Position numbers and translations under genes: made by a program. A DNA stretch of 64,000 nucleotides from Extibacter muris (lineage in GTDB: Bacteria > Bacillota > Clostridia > Lachnospirales > Lachnospiraceae), in NCBI RefSeq assembly GCF_004345005.1, contig NZ_SMMX01000001.1:62001-126000 (forward strand). The letters run 5' to 3'. The stretch's first letter is position 1, and each line of letters starts with the position of its first letter. Below, piece after piece: positions 19,486-29,586 of the stretch. The notes under the pieces were generated by a model, which had not been told where the DNA came from, made no database searches, and worked only from the letters and a program-made list of their open reading frames with translations.

Positions 19486-20631
19486 ATGAAGACAGATTTT
19501 AAGGATCAGCTCCACGACGAGAGGCCTTACTGGAAGGTGATAGTAAGCCTTGCATTCAGTCTGCTTGGAACAGCGCTGTTCGTGTTCCTCGGCGCCAGGC
19601 TGCTCGTGTTCTTCATGCCCTTTGTCATAGGCTGGTTTATCGCATATATTGCAAGTCCGGTTGTCAACTGGCTGGAGCGGCGGCTGAAGATTGTGAAGAA
19701 GCTCGGCTCCGCCATCATTATCATAGGCGTCCTCGCCGGCCTCGTATTTCTCATATATTTTGCGGGAAGCAGGCTCTGGCGGGAAATCGTGGCATTGATC
19801 CAGAACATGCCTGACTTGTATCAGCAGCTGGAAAGCGGCCTCAGTGATATCGGTAAGACGCTGGAGGGCGTATTCACCGTGCTGCCAAAAGGCATACAGA
19901 ACGGCTGGCACGCCATGGTCAGCAATTTGGACAGCACGATGGGAGATCTGATTGGAAGATTCAGCGAGCCGACCGTCGCTGCGGCGGGTAATTTTGCAAA
20001 GAAGATACCGTCCGTACTCATTGCCACTATCGTCACGGTCATATCCGCCTATTTTTTCATCGCAGACAGGGATGCTGTCATCGCATGGTCCAAGAAAATA
20101 GCGCCGGATCCGGTTGTACGCCGGATGAGCATGGTGATAGACAATCTGAAGTATGCGGTGGGCGGATATTTCAAGGCCCAGATGAAGATAATGGTCGTCG
20201 TATTTGGGCTTCTCCTTATAGGATTCGTGCTCATGGGAGTGCATTTCCAGATTCTCCTTGCGCTGCTCATTGCATTTCTGGATTTCCTGCCGTTTTTCGG
20301 GACAGGAACCGCACTGATACCGTGGGCGCTGTATAAGTTCATGGTAGGCAACTATAAGCTTGCTATCGCGCTGATGGTGCTCTATGCGGTGACGCAGCTC
20401 GTCCGCCAGCTCATCCAGCCGAAGCTCGTTGGCGACAGCATGGGCCTGAATCCACTTGTGACGCTCGTGCTGCTCTACGTAGGCTATAAAGTGGGAAGCG
20501 TGCTCGGCATGATCTTCGCGGTGCCGATAGGGATGATTGTCATCAATCTCTTCCAGGCGGGAGCCTTTGACTATATACTGGATGATGTGAAAATACTTCT
20601 GGAAGGCATCATGAGGCTGAGAAACGAATAG
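19486..20631 (+). CDS. AI-2E-family membrane protein (YtvI-like)
   Basis: The 381-residue protein has about eight hydrophobic segments and the AI-2E transporter layout: an N-terminal pair of membrane helices, a soluble helical stretch (about residues 90-170), then a C-terminal bundle including DFLPFFGTGTALIPWALY and the late QPKLVGDSMGLNPLVTLVLL motif. Relatives include the sporulation membrane protein YtvI, and others act as transporters or Na+/H+ antiporters; the cargo here is unknown. It closes the lon-engB transcript, with a terminator right after. Confidence 0.88.
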   Translation: MKTDFKDQLHDERPYWKVIVSLAFSLLGTALFVFLGARLLVFFMPFVIGWFIAYIASPVVNWLERRLKIVKKLGSAIIIIGVLAGLVFLIYFAGSRLWREIVALIQNMPDLYQQLESGLSDIGKTLEGVFTVLPKGIQNGWHAMVSNLDSTMGDLIGRFSEPTVAAAGNFAKKIPSVLIATIVTVISAYFFIADRDAVIAWSKKIAPDPVVRRMSMVIDNLKYAVGGYFKAQMKIMVVVFGLLLIGFVLMGVHFQILLALLIAFLDFLPFFGTGTALIPWALYKFMVGNYKLAIALMVLYAVTQLVRQLIQPKLVGDSMGLNPLVTLVLLYVGYKVGSVLGMIFAVPIGMIVINLFQAGAFDYILDDVKILLEGIMRLRNE

Positions 20632-20636
20632 GCATG

Positions 20637-20668
20637 ACTGGTAATTTACAATAATTACCAGTTATTTT
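20637..20668 (+). terminator. Terminator after the AI-2E family gene
   Basis: A perfect 10-bp stem (20637-20646 with 20653-20662), loop of six, then TATTTT. It closes the tig-to-ytvI block. Confidence 0.85.
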
Positions 20669-21313
20669 GATTCAGAAGCTGCACTGTCCGTTTTGTGATA
20701 ATGATTACGAACGGAGTGTATTTATTGAATATAAAAAAGCCTTGGAACATGCCGGGAAAAAGGACAGCTACGACTGGAAGCATGAGACGGGGGAATGGAG
20801 TACAGCAGAGAAAGATGGGGATACCGTATACATATGTCCTTCCTGCGGAGGGGTGATAGAGGCCGAAAACCATCTATGGGGCGGATGCCCAGAGGGCGGC
20901 AGATGACATCTTTGATACGGAAGGGTACGGCAGCGGAGGAAGGGAAAGATGGAATCCTGCTGCTCGTGAGCATGGACGACCGGGACTGGTCACTCACCAC
21001 CCACGGAGCGGCTATTGATGTATTCATGGATTACCGGCTGGACAAAATCAGCAGCCATATGCTGGCATACCTCAGCAAAGCTGCATATTACGATGCCTTT
21101 GACACATATCTGCATGACGTGGAGTATTATCTGGAGGACAATGCGTCAAGGAAAGATGCAGGGACGCAGGAAGGCACGTCACCTCCGGGAGCGCCCGCAC
21201 AGGAAAGCACGCCAGCTGCAAACGGCTGGACATGTGCGTGTGGTCACAGGGATAACAAAGGGAAATTCTGCCCCGAATGTGGAGACCGGTTTGACGAGAA
21301 TGATATACAGTAG
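20667..21313 (+). pseudogene. Decayed zinc-ribbon / TPM-domain gene
   Basis: Two pieces lie in different frames. The first (20667-20906, TTG start) reads KLHCPFCDNDYERSV and ends with a CPSCGG ribbon before running into a stop. The second (from about 20903 in another frame) has a TPM-like segment DGILLLVSMDDRDWSLTTHG and a C-terminal ribbon WTCACG ... GKFCPECG. In relatives the parts are joined by a longer middle region. The missing middle and frame change show an internal deletion, so no intact protein is expected. No promoter is seen because a terminator directly precedes it. Confidence 0.7.
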
Positions 21314-21319
21314 CTTATG

Positions 21320-22511
21320 TCAGATATAGCGGTAGTCTTTCCGTTTCTTGTAGAAGAAATAGACGGACAGGAAGACAGTCATGCACTCGGCGGCGGGTAC
21401 GGACAGCCAGATGCCGTTTACACCGATAAGATACGGCAGCACCAGTATGTTCGCCACGATGAATACGAAGGTGCATACGAAAGAGACGGCCGCTGATATC
21501 TTCCCGTTGGAGAATGCGGTAAACATCGCGGATGCGAAGATATTGATACCGGCAAAGATATAGTTGAACGAGAAGAGGAAGAATCCGCTTCGTGCTATCT
21601 CGTATGTCTTCGTTCCCGCAGGCGTAAAGATTTCCACGATATACGGAGAAGCCCATATACATCGCATTGAACAGGAACTGCCCGTACAGCACGATCGTGA
21701 TTGCTGCCACGCCTGGTTCGCCGAGGAACTTGAGCATCATGATATTGAACAGATACGTTACGACAGCGGCGGATATATTTGTCACCATCTCCGAAGAGCC
21801 GTTCAGGCAGCTTTCGATGATGACAGAGCCCCGGAACTTTGGCTTGGTAATGTGCAGGGAACCCTTTACAAAGAAAAAGTAAATAAATCCCGATGCTGCA
21901 GGTACAAGCTGGCCGATACCGGTGGCCAGGGCAGCCCCGCCGATACCCATCTGAAGCGGCCCCATGAAGACATAGTCCAGGACCATGTTGGCCAGTCCGC
22001 CTCCGATAGTGAGCAGAAGCCCCAGATTCGGCTTGCCCGCGGTTACGAAGAACGTCTGGAAGAGCAGCTGCAGGATACAGGCCGGCGCGAGGAACAATGA
22101 CACGCTGAGGTAGCTGACCGCGTCCGCAAGCAGCACATCTGTCGCGCCGAGCATTCTTGCAATCGGCTCTATGAACAGGTTGCCGGCAGCCATGATTACG
22201 AATCCTGCCGCAATCCCGACGATAATGAGCAGCGAAAAGTCTTCGCGGGCTTCTTCCGAGTTATTTTCACCGAACTTCCTAGCTATGATGGCACTTCCCC
22301 CTGAAGCAAGCATGACACCGACCGCTATGACAAGGTTCAGAACCGGATATACAATGTTGGCGGAGGACAGAGCGTTCGTTCCGAGCAGCCTGGAGATGAA
22401 GATACCGTCTACGATCGTATATAGGGACATGAACACCATCATAATGATAGTGGGAGCCGCAAAGCGAAGCAGAGAGAAAAACTTGAAATCTTTTGCAATT
22501 GAATTCGACAT
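21320..22511 (-). pseudogene. MATE-family efflux transporter, broken by an internal deletion
   Basis: The N-terminal 280 or so residues (start at 22511) are a good MATE protein: LRFAAPTIIMMVFMSLYTIVDG, then many membrane helices as far as NAMYMGFS. There the frame is lost; the continuing frame resumes with YIVEIFTPAGTKTYEIARSG and runs to the stop at 21320. About 45 residues normally present between these points (the GVAPVISY-type region) are missing, so a deletion of roughly 130-140 bases removed them and shifted the frame near 21640. It is divergent from a MerR regulator, which probably once controlled it. Confidence 0.85.
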
Positions 22512-22546
22512 ATGAATCCTCCTTCCTGATTAACGTGCTGCAATAA

Positions 22547-22575
22547 ATTATCTGAGTTGTGTTTTTACCCGACAA
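22547..22575 (-). promoter_or_regulatory. Promoter for the MATE gene
   Basis: On the - strand, TTGTCG (22575-22570) and GATAAT (22552-22547) are 17 bases apart. It overlaps the divergent merR promoter, so both could share control. Confidence 0.5.
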
Positions 22576-22606
22576 TTGTTATGATAAGGTATAGGGTAAC
22601 CCGATA
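22557..22606 (+). promoter_or_regulatory. merR promoter with dyad operator
   Basis: TTGTGT (22557-22562) and TATGAT (22580-22585) are 17 bases apart. Just downstream lies a dyad at 22590-22606 of the form TAT-n-GGGT-A-ACCC-n-ATA, matching the GGGTnACCC-type operators of drug-sensing MerR proteins. Autoregulation is inferred. Confidence 0.55.
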
Positions 22607-22626
22607 GTCAAGAGGAGATTATAAAT

Positions 22627-23454
22627 ATGGCAATAATAAAGAAAGAAAGGTATCTGACGACCGGAGAGTTTGCACGGCTGACTGGAGTGACGAAGCACAC
22701 GCTGTTCCACTACGACGCCATCGGGCTGCTCTGCCCGGAGGTGAAGCTCGACAACGGATACAGGTACTATACATTTTCTCAGCTCGATATATTTGAGATC
22801 ATATTTTCGCTGAAAGAGCTGAACATGCCCCTGCAGGAGATCAAGGCGTATGTGGATGGCAGGACCCCGGAGAGCCTTCTGAAGCTGTTCGAGCGGGAGA
22901 ATCTTATCATCGAAGAACGGATGCAGAAGCTCCGCCAGATGCAGCGCTGGATGAAGGAGAAGGCAGACTGCATCCAAAGCGGAATCTCTGCGCCGCCGGA
23001 GGATATCCGCGTGCGGCATGAAGAGAAGAGGTACATGGTACTGTCCGGAATCGAAAGCAGCGATGAGATGGGATGGAGCATAGAGATTGGGAAATTCCTT
23101 GACTATTGCGAGGAGCATGGAATCAGAAGCCCGTATGGCATCAGCTGCCGGCAGAATCTGGCCGATATCATGGAAGGAACGTATGACAGCTACCGGACGC
23201 TGTACCAGCTGCTCTCGGCAAAGCCGAAAAAGGTGGCATACGAAGTGCGCCCGGAAGGTGACTATGTAACAGCCTACCATAAAGGGAGATGGCAGGATAT
23301 CGGAATGGCATACAGAAGGCTTGTCCGGTATGCACAAGACAACAGGATAGAGCTTTCAGAGCACTTTTACGAAGACTATCTTCTCGACGGCCTGACCGTG
23401 CAGCGGGAAGAGGACTACCTGACTAAGATTATCTGCATGGTCCGCTCAGCTTAA
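22627..23454 (+). CDS. MerR-family regulator with effector-binding domain
   Basis: The 275-residue protein starts with a MerR winged helix ([22 protein letters not shown], then GLLCPE with [17 protein letters not shown]), a dimerising coiled coil at about 80-120, and a C-terminal domain of the BmrR/GyrI type (from about 130) that usually binds amphipathic drugs. It has no metal-binding cysteines. It is divergent from the decayed MATE gene, the usual layout for an efflux regulator and its pump. AGAGGAGA precedes the start. Confidence 0.88.
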   Translation: MAIIKKERYLTTGEFARLTGVTKHTLFHYDAIGLLCPEVKLDNGYRYYTFSQLDIFEIIFSLKELNMPLQEIKAYVDGRTPESLLKLFERENLIIEERMQKLRQMQRWMKEKADCIQSGISAPPEDIRVRHEEKRYMVLSGIESSDEMGWSIEIGKFLDYCEEHGIRSPYGISCRQNLADIMEGTYDSYRTLYQLLSAKPKKVAYEVRPEGDYVTAYHKGRWQDIGMAYRRLVRYAQDNRIELSEHFYEDYLLDGLTVQREEDYLTKIICMVRSA

Positions 23455-23487
23455 GCAGATCCTCCCTCCCGCCCGCATCCTGCTCTG

Positions 23488-26400
23488 CTATACCTCCATT
23501 ATTTCACTGTGCAGCTGCTGGAGCGGCTTGACCTCTCCATTGCCGTTTTCTTTCACATATCGGATGCCTTTTGCAGTAGCCCTTGCAGCGGCAATCGTGG
23601 TCATATATGGAACCTTAGCTTTTATGGCAGCTTTCCGCAGATAGCTGTCGTCATGGATGCTGTCCTTGCCTACCGGCGAGTTTACGATAAGCTGTATCTT
23701 GCCGTTCGTAATCATATCGAGGATATTCGGGCGTCCTTCGTACAGCTTTTTCACTTTTTCGGCTTCGATCCCCGCCTCCCGGATGAGGTCGCATGTCGTA
23801 CCTGTCGCCACGATATCGAATCCGTCTTCTGCAAAGCTTCTTGCAATCTCCGCCACTTCGGCCCTGTCTTTACGGTTCACGGAGATGAGTACCGTGCCGG
23901 AAAGCGGCAGCCTTGACTGGGTGGCCTCCTGCGCTTTGTAGAAGGCCTCTCCGTAATGCGGCGACAGGCCGAGCACTTCTCCCGTGGAGCGCATTTCGGG
24001 TCCGAGGATTGGGTCTACTTCCTGGAACATGTTGAATGGGAATACGGCTTCTTTTACACCGTAGTAAGGGATCATCTGCTGCTTTAGGCCAGGTACCGGA
24101 GACGGACGCCCTGTTATCTCGGAGGTGATGATATCCGTCGCCAGCGGAACCATCCGGATATTGCACACTTTGGACACGAGGGGGACGGTTCGGGATGCAC
24201 GGGGATTGGCTTCCAGCACGTACACTTTGCCGTTCTCGATGGCATACTGCATGTTCATCAGCCCTTTGACGTGTATCTCCTCGGCGATCTTCCTCGTATA
24301 TTCCTTGATCGTGCGTACATTTTCTTCGGAAATGTGTACGGATGGGATGATACATGCGGAATCTCCGGAGTGTACTCCGGCCAGCTCGATATGCTCCATG
24401 ACAGCAGGGACGAACGCATGTGTCCCGTCGCTGATAGCGTCTGCCTCGCATTCGGTGGCATGGTTCAGGAACCGGTCGATGAGTATCGGGCGGTCAGGCG
24501 TCACGCCGACGGCCGCGTTCATATAATTCGCCATGCTCTCATCATCATACACGACTTCCATACCGCGTCCGCCCAATACATAGGAAGGCCGTACCATAAC
24601 CGGATAGCCGATTCTGTCCGCGATTGCAAGCGCTTCCTCCACGGTCGTCGCCATGCCGGACTCCGGCATCGGGATATTAAGCTTCTCCATCATCTCGCGG
24701 AAAAGGTCGCGGTCTTCGGCCAGGTCGATGACGGACGGAGACGTGCCGAGTATCGTGACGCCGTTGCTTTCCAGCTCTGCGGCGAGATTGAGCGGAGTCT
24801 GGCCGCCGAACTGCGCGATGACGCCGAGAGGCTTCTCTTTTTTGTAGATGCTCAGCACGTCCTCCAGCGTAAGCGGTTCAAAATACAATTTATCTGAGGT
24901 GTCGTAGTCTGTTGACACTGTCTCAGGATTACAGTTTACGATAATCGTCTCAAAACCGAGCTTCTTAAGCGCCAGAGAAGCATGGACGCAGCAGTAGTCG
25001 AACTCGATGCCCTGCCCGATACGGTTCGGGCCTCCGCCGAGGATCATTATCTTAGGCCTGCTGCCATCCACCGGGTTCTTATCTTCGGCATTGTAGGTAG
25101 AGTAATAGTATGCACTGTCAGGAGTACCGCTCACATGCACGCCCTCCCACGCTTCCCGGACTCCGAGGGCTTCTCTGCGGCCGCGCACAGCATCCTCCGG
25201 CACGCCGAGGATCTGGCTCAGATACTTGTCGGAGAAGCCGTCTTTTTTCGCGGAGACGAGCAGATCGTCGTCCGGAAGAGAACCTTCGTAAGCGGCCAGC
25301 GCCTCCTCCTCTTCCACAAGCTCTTTCATCTGTTCGATAAAATAAGCCTTTACCTTCGTGATGTCGTGGATCTCCTCGACGGAGGCACCTTTGCGGAGTG
25401 CCTCATACATGATAAAGTGGCGTTCGCTGGAAGGGGTGATGAGCATCTGAAGAAGCTGTTCCTTGCTCCTCGTATCAAAATCCCTGGCATGTCCAAGCCC
25501 GCAGCGCCCGGTCTCCAGACTCCGGATCGCTTTCTGGAAAGCCTCTTTGTAAGTCTTGCCGATACTCATGACTTCGCCGACAGCCCGCATCTGCGTTCCG
25601 AGCTTGTCCTCCACGCCTTTGAACTTTTCAAATGCCCATCGGGCAAACTTGATCACGACATAGTCGCCGTCGGGAACATATCTATCCAGCGTGCCGTATT
25701 TTCCGCACGGGATATCCTTCAGCGTAAGTCCGGCGGCGAGCATGGCAGACACAAGTGCGATGGGGAACCCGGTGGCCTTGGATGCGAGTGCAGAGGAGCG
25801 GGAAGTCCTCGGGTTGATTTCTATGACGATGATGCGGTCGCTGACCGGATCGTGTGCGAACTGTACGTTCGTCCCGCCGATAACCTGAACCGATTCTACA
25901 ATCTTGTACGCCTGGTCCTGGAGACGCTTCTGACATTCTTCCGATATCGTGAGCATTGGCGCGGAGCAGAAGGAGTCGCCGGTATGTACGCCAAGCGGAT
26001 CGATATTTTCAATAAAGCATACGGTAATCATATTGTTATCGGAGTCACGGACGATTTCCAGCTCGAGCTCCTCCCAGCCGAGGATGGATTCCTCTACGAG
26101 CACCTGTCCGACGAGGCTTGCCTGCAGCCCTCTTAAGCAGACCGTTTTCAGCTCCTCCCTGTTATAGACGAGGCCGCCGCCTGCGCCGCCCATCGTATAC
26201 GCGGGGCGTAGCACGACCGGATAGCCGAGATTGTCAGCGATAGACAGCGCTTCTTCTACGGTATAGGCGACTTCGCTTCTGGCCATCTCGATACCGAGGC
26301 TGTCCATAGCCTTTTTAAATTCGATCCTGTCTTCTCCACGTTCGATGGCGTCTACCTGTACGCCGATGACCTGCACGTCATATTTGTCCAGGACGCCTGC

Positions 26401-26712
26401 CTTGGCAAGCTCAGAACATAAATTGAGGCCGGACTGTCCGCCAAGATTGGGCAGAAGTGCATCCGGCCGTTCTTTGGCGATGATCTGTTCCAGCCTGTCT
26501 ACGTTGAGCGGCTCGATATAGGTGACATCAGCCGTCTCAGGGTCCGTCATGATAGTGGCGGGGTTGGAATTGACGAGCACGATCTCGTAGCCGAGACTGC
26601 GGAGCGCCTTGCAGGCCTGGGTGCCTGAATAGTCAAATTCACAGGCCTGCCCTATGATGATGGGGCCGGAGCCTATTATCAGTACTTTGTGGATATCAGT
26701 TCTCTTGGACAT
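23488..26712 (-). CDS. carB: Carbamoyl-phosphate synthase, large subunit
   Basis: At 1074 residues this is full length. It has two ATP-grasp halves, each opening with the same type of motif (LIIGSGPIIIGQACEFDYSGTQAC near residue 10 and MILGGGPNRIGQGIEFDYC near 555). Both ATP-binding cores are present, and the C-terminal MGS-like regulatory domain begins about residue 935 (GTVLISVNRKDRAEVAEIA). It makes carbamoyl phosphate from ammonia released by CarA. No carA is adjacent: the upstream neighbour is divergent and the downstream neighbour convergent, so the gene is monocistronic here. An AGGAGG site precedes the start. Confidence 0.96.
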   Translation of the reverse strand: MSKRTDIHKVLIIGSGPIIIGQACEFDYSGTQACKALRSLGYEIVLVNSNPATIMTDPETADVTYIEPLNVDRLEQIIAKERPDALLPNLGGQSGLNLCSELAKAGVLDKYDVQVIGVQVDAIERGEDRIEFKKAMDSLGIEMARSEVAYTVEEALSIADNLGYPVVLRPAYTMGGAGGGLVYNREELKTVCLRGLQASLVGQVLVEESILGWEELELEIVRDSDNNMITVCFIENIDPLGVHTGDSFCSAPMLTISEECQKRLQDQAYKIVESVQVIGGTNVQFAHDPVSDRIIVIEINPRTSRSSALASKATGFPIALVSAMLAAGLTLKDIPCGKYGTLDRYVPDGDYVVIKFARWAFEKFKGVEDKLGTQMRAVGEVMSIGKTYKEAFQKAIRSLETGRCGLGHARDFDTRSKEQLLQMLITPSSERHFIMYEALRKGASVEEIHDITKVKAYFIEQMKELVEEEEALAAYEGSLPDDDLLVSAKKDGFSDKYLSQILGVPEDAVRGRREALGVREAWEGVHVSGTPDSAYYYSTYNAEDKNPVDGSRPKIMILGGGPNRIGQGIEFDYCCVHASLALKKLGFETIIVNCNPETVSTDYDTSDKLYFEPLTLEDVLSIYKKEKPLGVIAQFGGQTPLNLAAELESNGVTILGTSPSVIDLAEDRDLFREMMEKLNIPMPESGMATTVEEALAIADRIGYPVMVRPSYVLGGRGMEVVYDDESMANYMNAAVGVTPDRPILIDRFLNHATECEADAISDGTHAFVPAVMEHIELAGVHSGDSACIIPSVHISEENVRTIKEYTRKIAEEIHVKGLMNMQYAIENGKVYVLEANPRASRTVPLVSKVCNIRMVPLATDIITSEITGRPSPVPGLKQQMIPYYGVKEAVFPFNMFQEVDPILGPEMRSTGEVLGLSPHYGEAFYKAQEATQSRLPLSGTVLISVNRKDRAEVAEIARSFAEDGFDIVATGTTCDLIREAGIEAEKVKKLYEGRPNILDMITNGKIQLIVNSPVGKDSIHDDSYLRKAAIKAKVPYMTTIAAARATAKGIRYVKENGNGEVKPLQQLHSEIMEV

Positions 26713-26789
26713 AATTCTCCTCCTGTCAGTAAGTCGATAGAATAAATTCTCTAGTTGTTATTATATAGGAGAATGGGGAAAAAGAAAAG

Positions 26790-26818
26790 TTGTAATATCC
26801 ATCTCCAGACGTTAAAAT
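26790..26818 (+). promoter_or_regulatory. Promoter for the EF-G-like/NYN fusion gene
   Basis: TTGTAA (26790-26795) and TAAAAT (26813-26818) are separated by 17 bases, 50 bases before the start codon. Confidence 0.6.
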
Positions 26819-26868
26819 AATAGAGATAATATTTTTGCAGGCAAGCAGTCAGGAAAGAGTGAAGATAG

Positions 26869-29562
26869 ATGAAAAGAATTGTACTGGGAATACTGGCCCA
26901 TGCGGATGCGGGAAAGACGACGCTGTCGGAGAGCATGCTGTACATAAGCGGCGCACTCCGCAGAATGGGGCGTGTGGACCATAAGGACGCGTTTCTGGAT
27001 ACGTACGAGATGGAAAAGGAAAGAGGGATCACCATCTTTTCCAAACAGGCAGTATTCTCTTTTGGAGATGTGGAGATTACGCTCATGGATACCCCCGGCC
27101 ATGTGGACTTCTCCGCAGAAATGGAGCGGACGCTTCAGGTACTGGACTATGCCGTTCTCGTCGTAAGCGGGGCGGACGGCGTACAGGGGCATACGGAGAC
27201 GCTGTGGAGGCTCCTTGCCCGATATGGGATTCCGGCCTTTCTGTTCATCAATAAGATGGATCAGGAGGGAACGGATCAGGAACGGCTCCTCAAGGAGCTG
27301 CAGGACAGGTTCGGAGGAGAATGCGTGGATTTCGGGCCGGAAAGAGACGTGGAAGAATTCCGTGAACAGATTGCCATGTGTGATGAGGAGCTGCTGGAGC
27401 GCTATCTCTCGGGCGAATATGCGGATGAAGAGGACCTAGCGGGGCTTATCCGGGAGCGGAAGGTATATCCGTGCTATTTCGGCTCAGCATTAAGGCTGTC
27501 AGGTGTCGAGGAGCTGCTTGACGGCATCGCGCAGTATACGAGGCTTCCGGCCTGCCCGGAAGCTTTCGGGGCCAAGGTGTACAAGATTGCCAGAGACAGG
27601 CAGGGAAGCCGTCTGACTTATATGAAGATTACCGGGGGGAGCCTGAAGGTCAAGGAAGCCATTGAGATAAGAGACTGCGAAGGCAGGGTGGCGGCCAGGG
27701 AGAAAGCCGACCAGATACGTATCTATTCCGGGACAAGATATGAAGCGGTGGAGGAGGCGGAGGCCGGGATGGCCTGTGCGGTTACCGGGCTTGCCGGGAC
27801 ATATCCGGGACAGGGGCTTGGAACGGAATCCGCATCCGACATGCCGGTGCTGGAACCGGTGCTTAACTACCGGGTCGTGCTGCCGGACGGTGCAGACGCC
27901 CATACGATGCTTGCCAACCTTAAGCAGCTGGAGGAAGAAGAGCCGGAGCTTCACATCGTATGGAACGAACGTCTCGGAGAGATCCATGCAAAGCTCATGG
28001 GGGAAGTCCAGATTGGAATTATAAAAAGGATCATACAGGAAAGGTTCGGCGTATCCGTTCAGTTTGACACGGGACATGTCGTATACAAGGAGACGATCCA
28101 AAGGCCGGCAGAAGGGGTCGGACACTTTGAACCGCTGCGCCATTATGCGGAAGTGCATCTGCTTCTGGAGCCGCTGGAGGAGGGGAGCGGCCTTGTATTT
28201 GACAGCGCAGTGGGCGAAGATGAGCTGGACGGGAACTGGCAGCGGCTCATACTGACCCATCTCGAGGAACGGGAGCATCCGGGCGTGCTGACCGGTTCTG
28301 CCATCACGGACATGAAGATAACCCTCATCGCCGGAAAGGGGCATCTGAAGCATACCGAGGGAGGAGACTTCCGCCAGGCTACTTACCGGGCGGTCCGCCA
28401 GGGGCTTAAGAGGGCGGGAAGCATCCTGCTGGAGCCTTACTATGTGTTCCGCATGGAGGTTCCCGCAGAGTCTGTGGGCCGTGCCATGTCTGACATCCAG
28501 CGGATGAACGGAGATTTTGAGGCTCCGCAGACGCAAGGAGACATGTCTGTCCTGACCGGAAACGTGCCGGTTGCATCCATGCAGGGCTACCAGACCGAAT
28601 GGAATGCCTACACGAGGGGGCGGGGAAGGATCTCCTGTATGCCGGGCGGATACCATCCATGTAAAAATGCGGAAGAAATCATAGAGATGACAGGCTATGA
28701 TTCGGAGAAAGACCTGGAAAACCCGACCGGTTCCGTATTCTGCGCCCATGGTGCCGGCTTTGTCGTCAGCTGGGATAAGGTCGAGGAATATATGCATGTG
28801 GACAGCGGATGGCAGGACAGGAACCGGGATGCCGGCGGGAGCGGGCCGGAAGCGGTTCCCTCAAATCTGCCGTATGGTACTGGCAGCAGTCCCGCTTACA
28901 GTGAAAAAGAGCTGGAGGAAATCTTCGAGCGCACGTATGGTCCCGTCAAAAGAAAAAAGACGGCGCAGAGACGCAGGACGGAAGGCGGGAGCATCTCGGC
29001 GGCAGAATACAGGCCGCAGAAGAAGAGGCGGGAGCAGGCAGAAGAATATCTGCTTGTGGACGGCTATAATATCATCTTTGCATGGGAGGAGCTCAAAGAG
29101 CTTGCAAAGGTGAACATCATGAGCGCCAGGGACAGGCTCATGGACATTATGAGCAATTACCAGGGTTTCCGTAAGATGACGCTTATCCTTGTGTTCGATG
29201 CATACAAAGTGGAAGGAAATCCGGGCGCTGTCTCCACCTACCACAACATCTATATCGTGTATACGAAGGAAGCAGAGACGGCAGACCAGTATATTGAAAA
29301 GACGGTCCACAGAATCGGGAGGAAGCATAATGTGACCGTGGCCACGTCAGATGCATTGGAACAGGTGATCATTCTCGGACAAGGCGGACGGAGACTGTCG
29401 GCGCAGGGGCTCCGGGAAGAGGTGGAGCTGGCCATGCAGGAACTGAGAGAGGAGCACCTCAAAGAGAGCAGAAGCACCCGCAGCTATCTGTTTGACAATC
29501 TGCCGGAAGAACTGGCCGATTATATGGAAGATATGCAGATGGGAAAGGATTCTGCAGATTGA
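26869..29562 (+). CDS. TetM/EF-G-like translational GTPase fused to a YacP/Rae1-type NYN domain
   Basis: Residues 1 to about 650 are a ribosomal-protection-type GTPase: G1 AHADAGKTTLSE (10-21), switch I with EKERGITI, G3 DTPGHVDF, G4 INKMDQ, then EF-G domains II-V. After a charged linker rich in K and R (about 680-725) comes a second domain of about 145 residues. It starts LLVDGYNIIFAW and carries further acidic residues in LVFDAYKVEG, ETADQYIEK and VATSDALEQ, the layout of YacP, called Rae1 in Bacillus, a ribosome-dependent mRNA endonuclease. At 897 residues it is about 250 longer than TetM. Database names usually call such proteins tetracycline resistance, but a housekeeping or stress role on the ribosome fits better. 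Confidence 0.88.
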   Translation: MKRIVLGILAHADAGKTTLSESMLYISGALRRMGRVDHKDAFLDTYEMEKERGITIFSKQAVFSFGDVEITLMDTPGHVDFSAEMERTLQVLDYAVLVVSGADGVQGHTETLWRLLARYGIPAFLFINKMDQEGTDQERLLKELQDRFGGECVDFGPERDVEEFREQIAMCDEELLERYLSGEYADEEDLAGLIRERKVYPCYFGSALRLSGVEELLDGIAQYTRLPACPEAFGAKVYKIARDRQGSRLTYMKITGGSLKVKEAIEIRDCEGRVAAREKADQIRIYSGTRYEAVEEAEAGMACAVTGLAGTYPGQGLGTESASDMPVLEPVLNYRVVLPDGADAHTMLANLKQLEEEEPELHIVWNERLGEIHAKLMGEVQIGIIKRIIQERFGVSVQFDTGHVVYKETIQRPAEGVGHFEPLRHYAEVHLLLEPLEEGSGLVFDSAVGEDELDGNWQRLILTHLEEREHPGVLTGSAITDMKITLIAGKGHLKHTEGGDFRQATYRAVRQGLKRAGSILLEPYYVFRMEVPAESVGRAMSDIQRMNGDFEAPQTQGDMSVLTGNVPVASMQGYQTEWNAYTRGRGRISCMPGGYHPCKNAEEIIEMTGYDSEKDLENPTGSVFCAHGAGFVVSWDKVEEYMHVDSGWQDRNRDAGGSGPEAVPSNLPYGTGSSPAYSEKELEEIFERTYGPVKRKKTAQRRRTEGGSISAAEYRPQKKRREQAEEYLLVDGYNIIFAWEELKELAKVNIMSARDRLMDIMSNYQGFRKMTLILVFDAYKVEGNPGAVSTYHNIYIVYTKEAETADQYIEKTVHRIGRKHNVTVATSDALEQVIILGQGGRRLSAQGLREEVELAMQELREEHLKESRSTRSYLFDNLPEELADYMEDMQMGKDSAD

Positions 29563-29586
29563 CACTGGCAGGAAGCGAGGATACGG

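Noticed and set aside
20667-20906. The zinc-ribbon fragment as an intact small gene
   Set aside because: It starts inside the terminator tail with a TTG and no ribosome site, and its C-terminal residues are out-of-frame sequence relative to the family.
26869-29562. Calling the EF-G-like gene a tetracycline resistance gene
   Set aside because: Sequence likeness to TetM is general, the extra nuclease domain is foreign to TetM/O/W, and the gene sits in core-like DNA.
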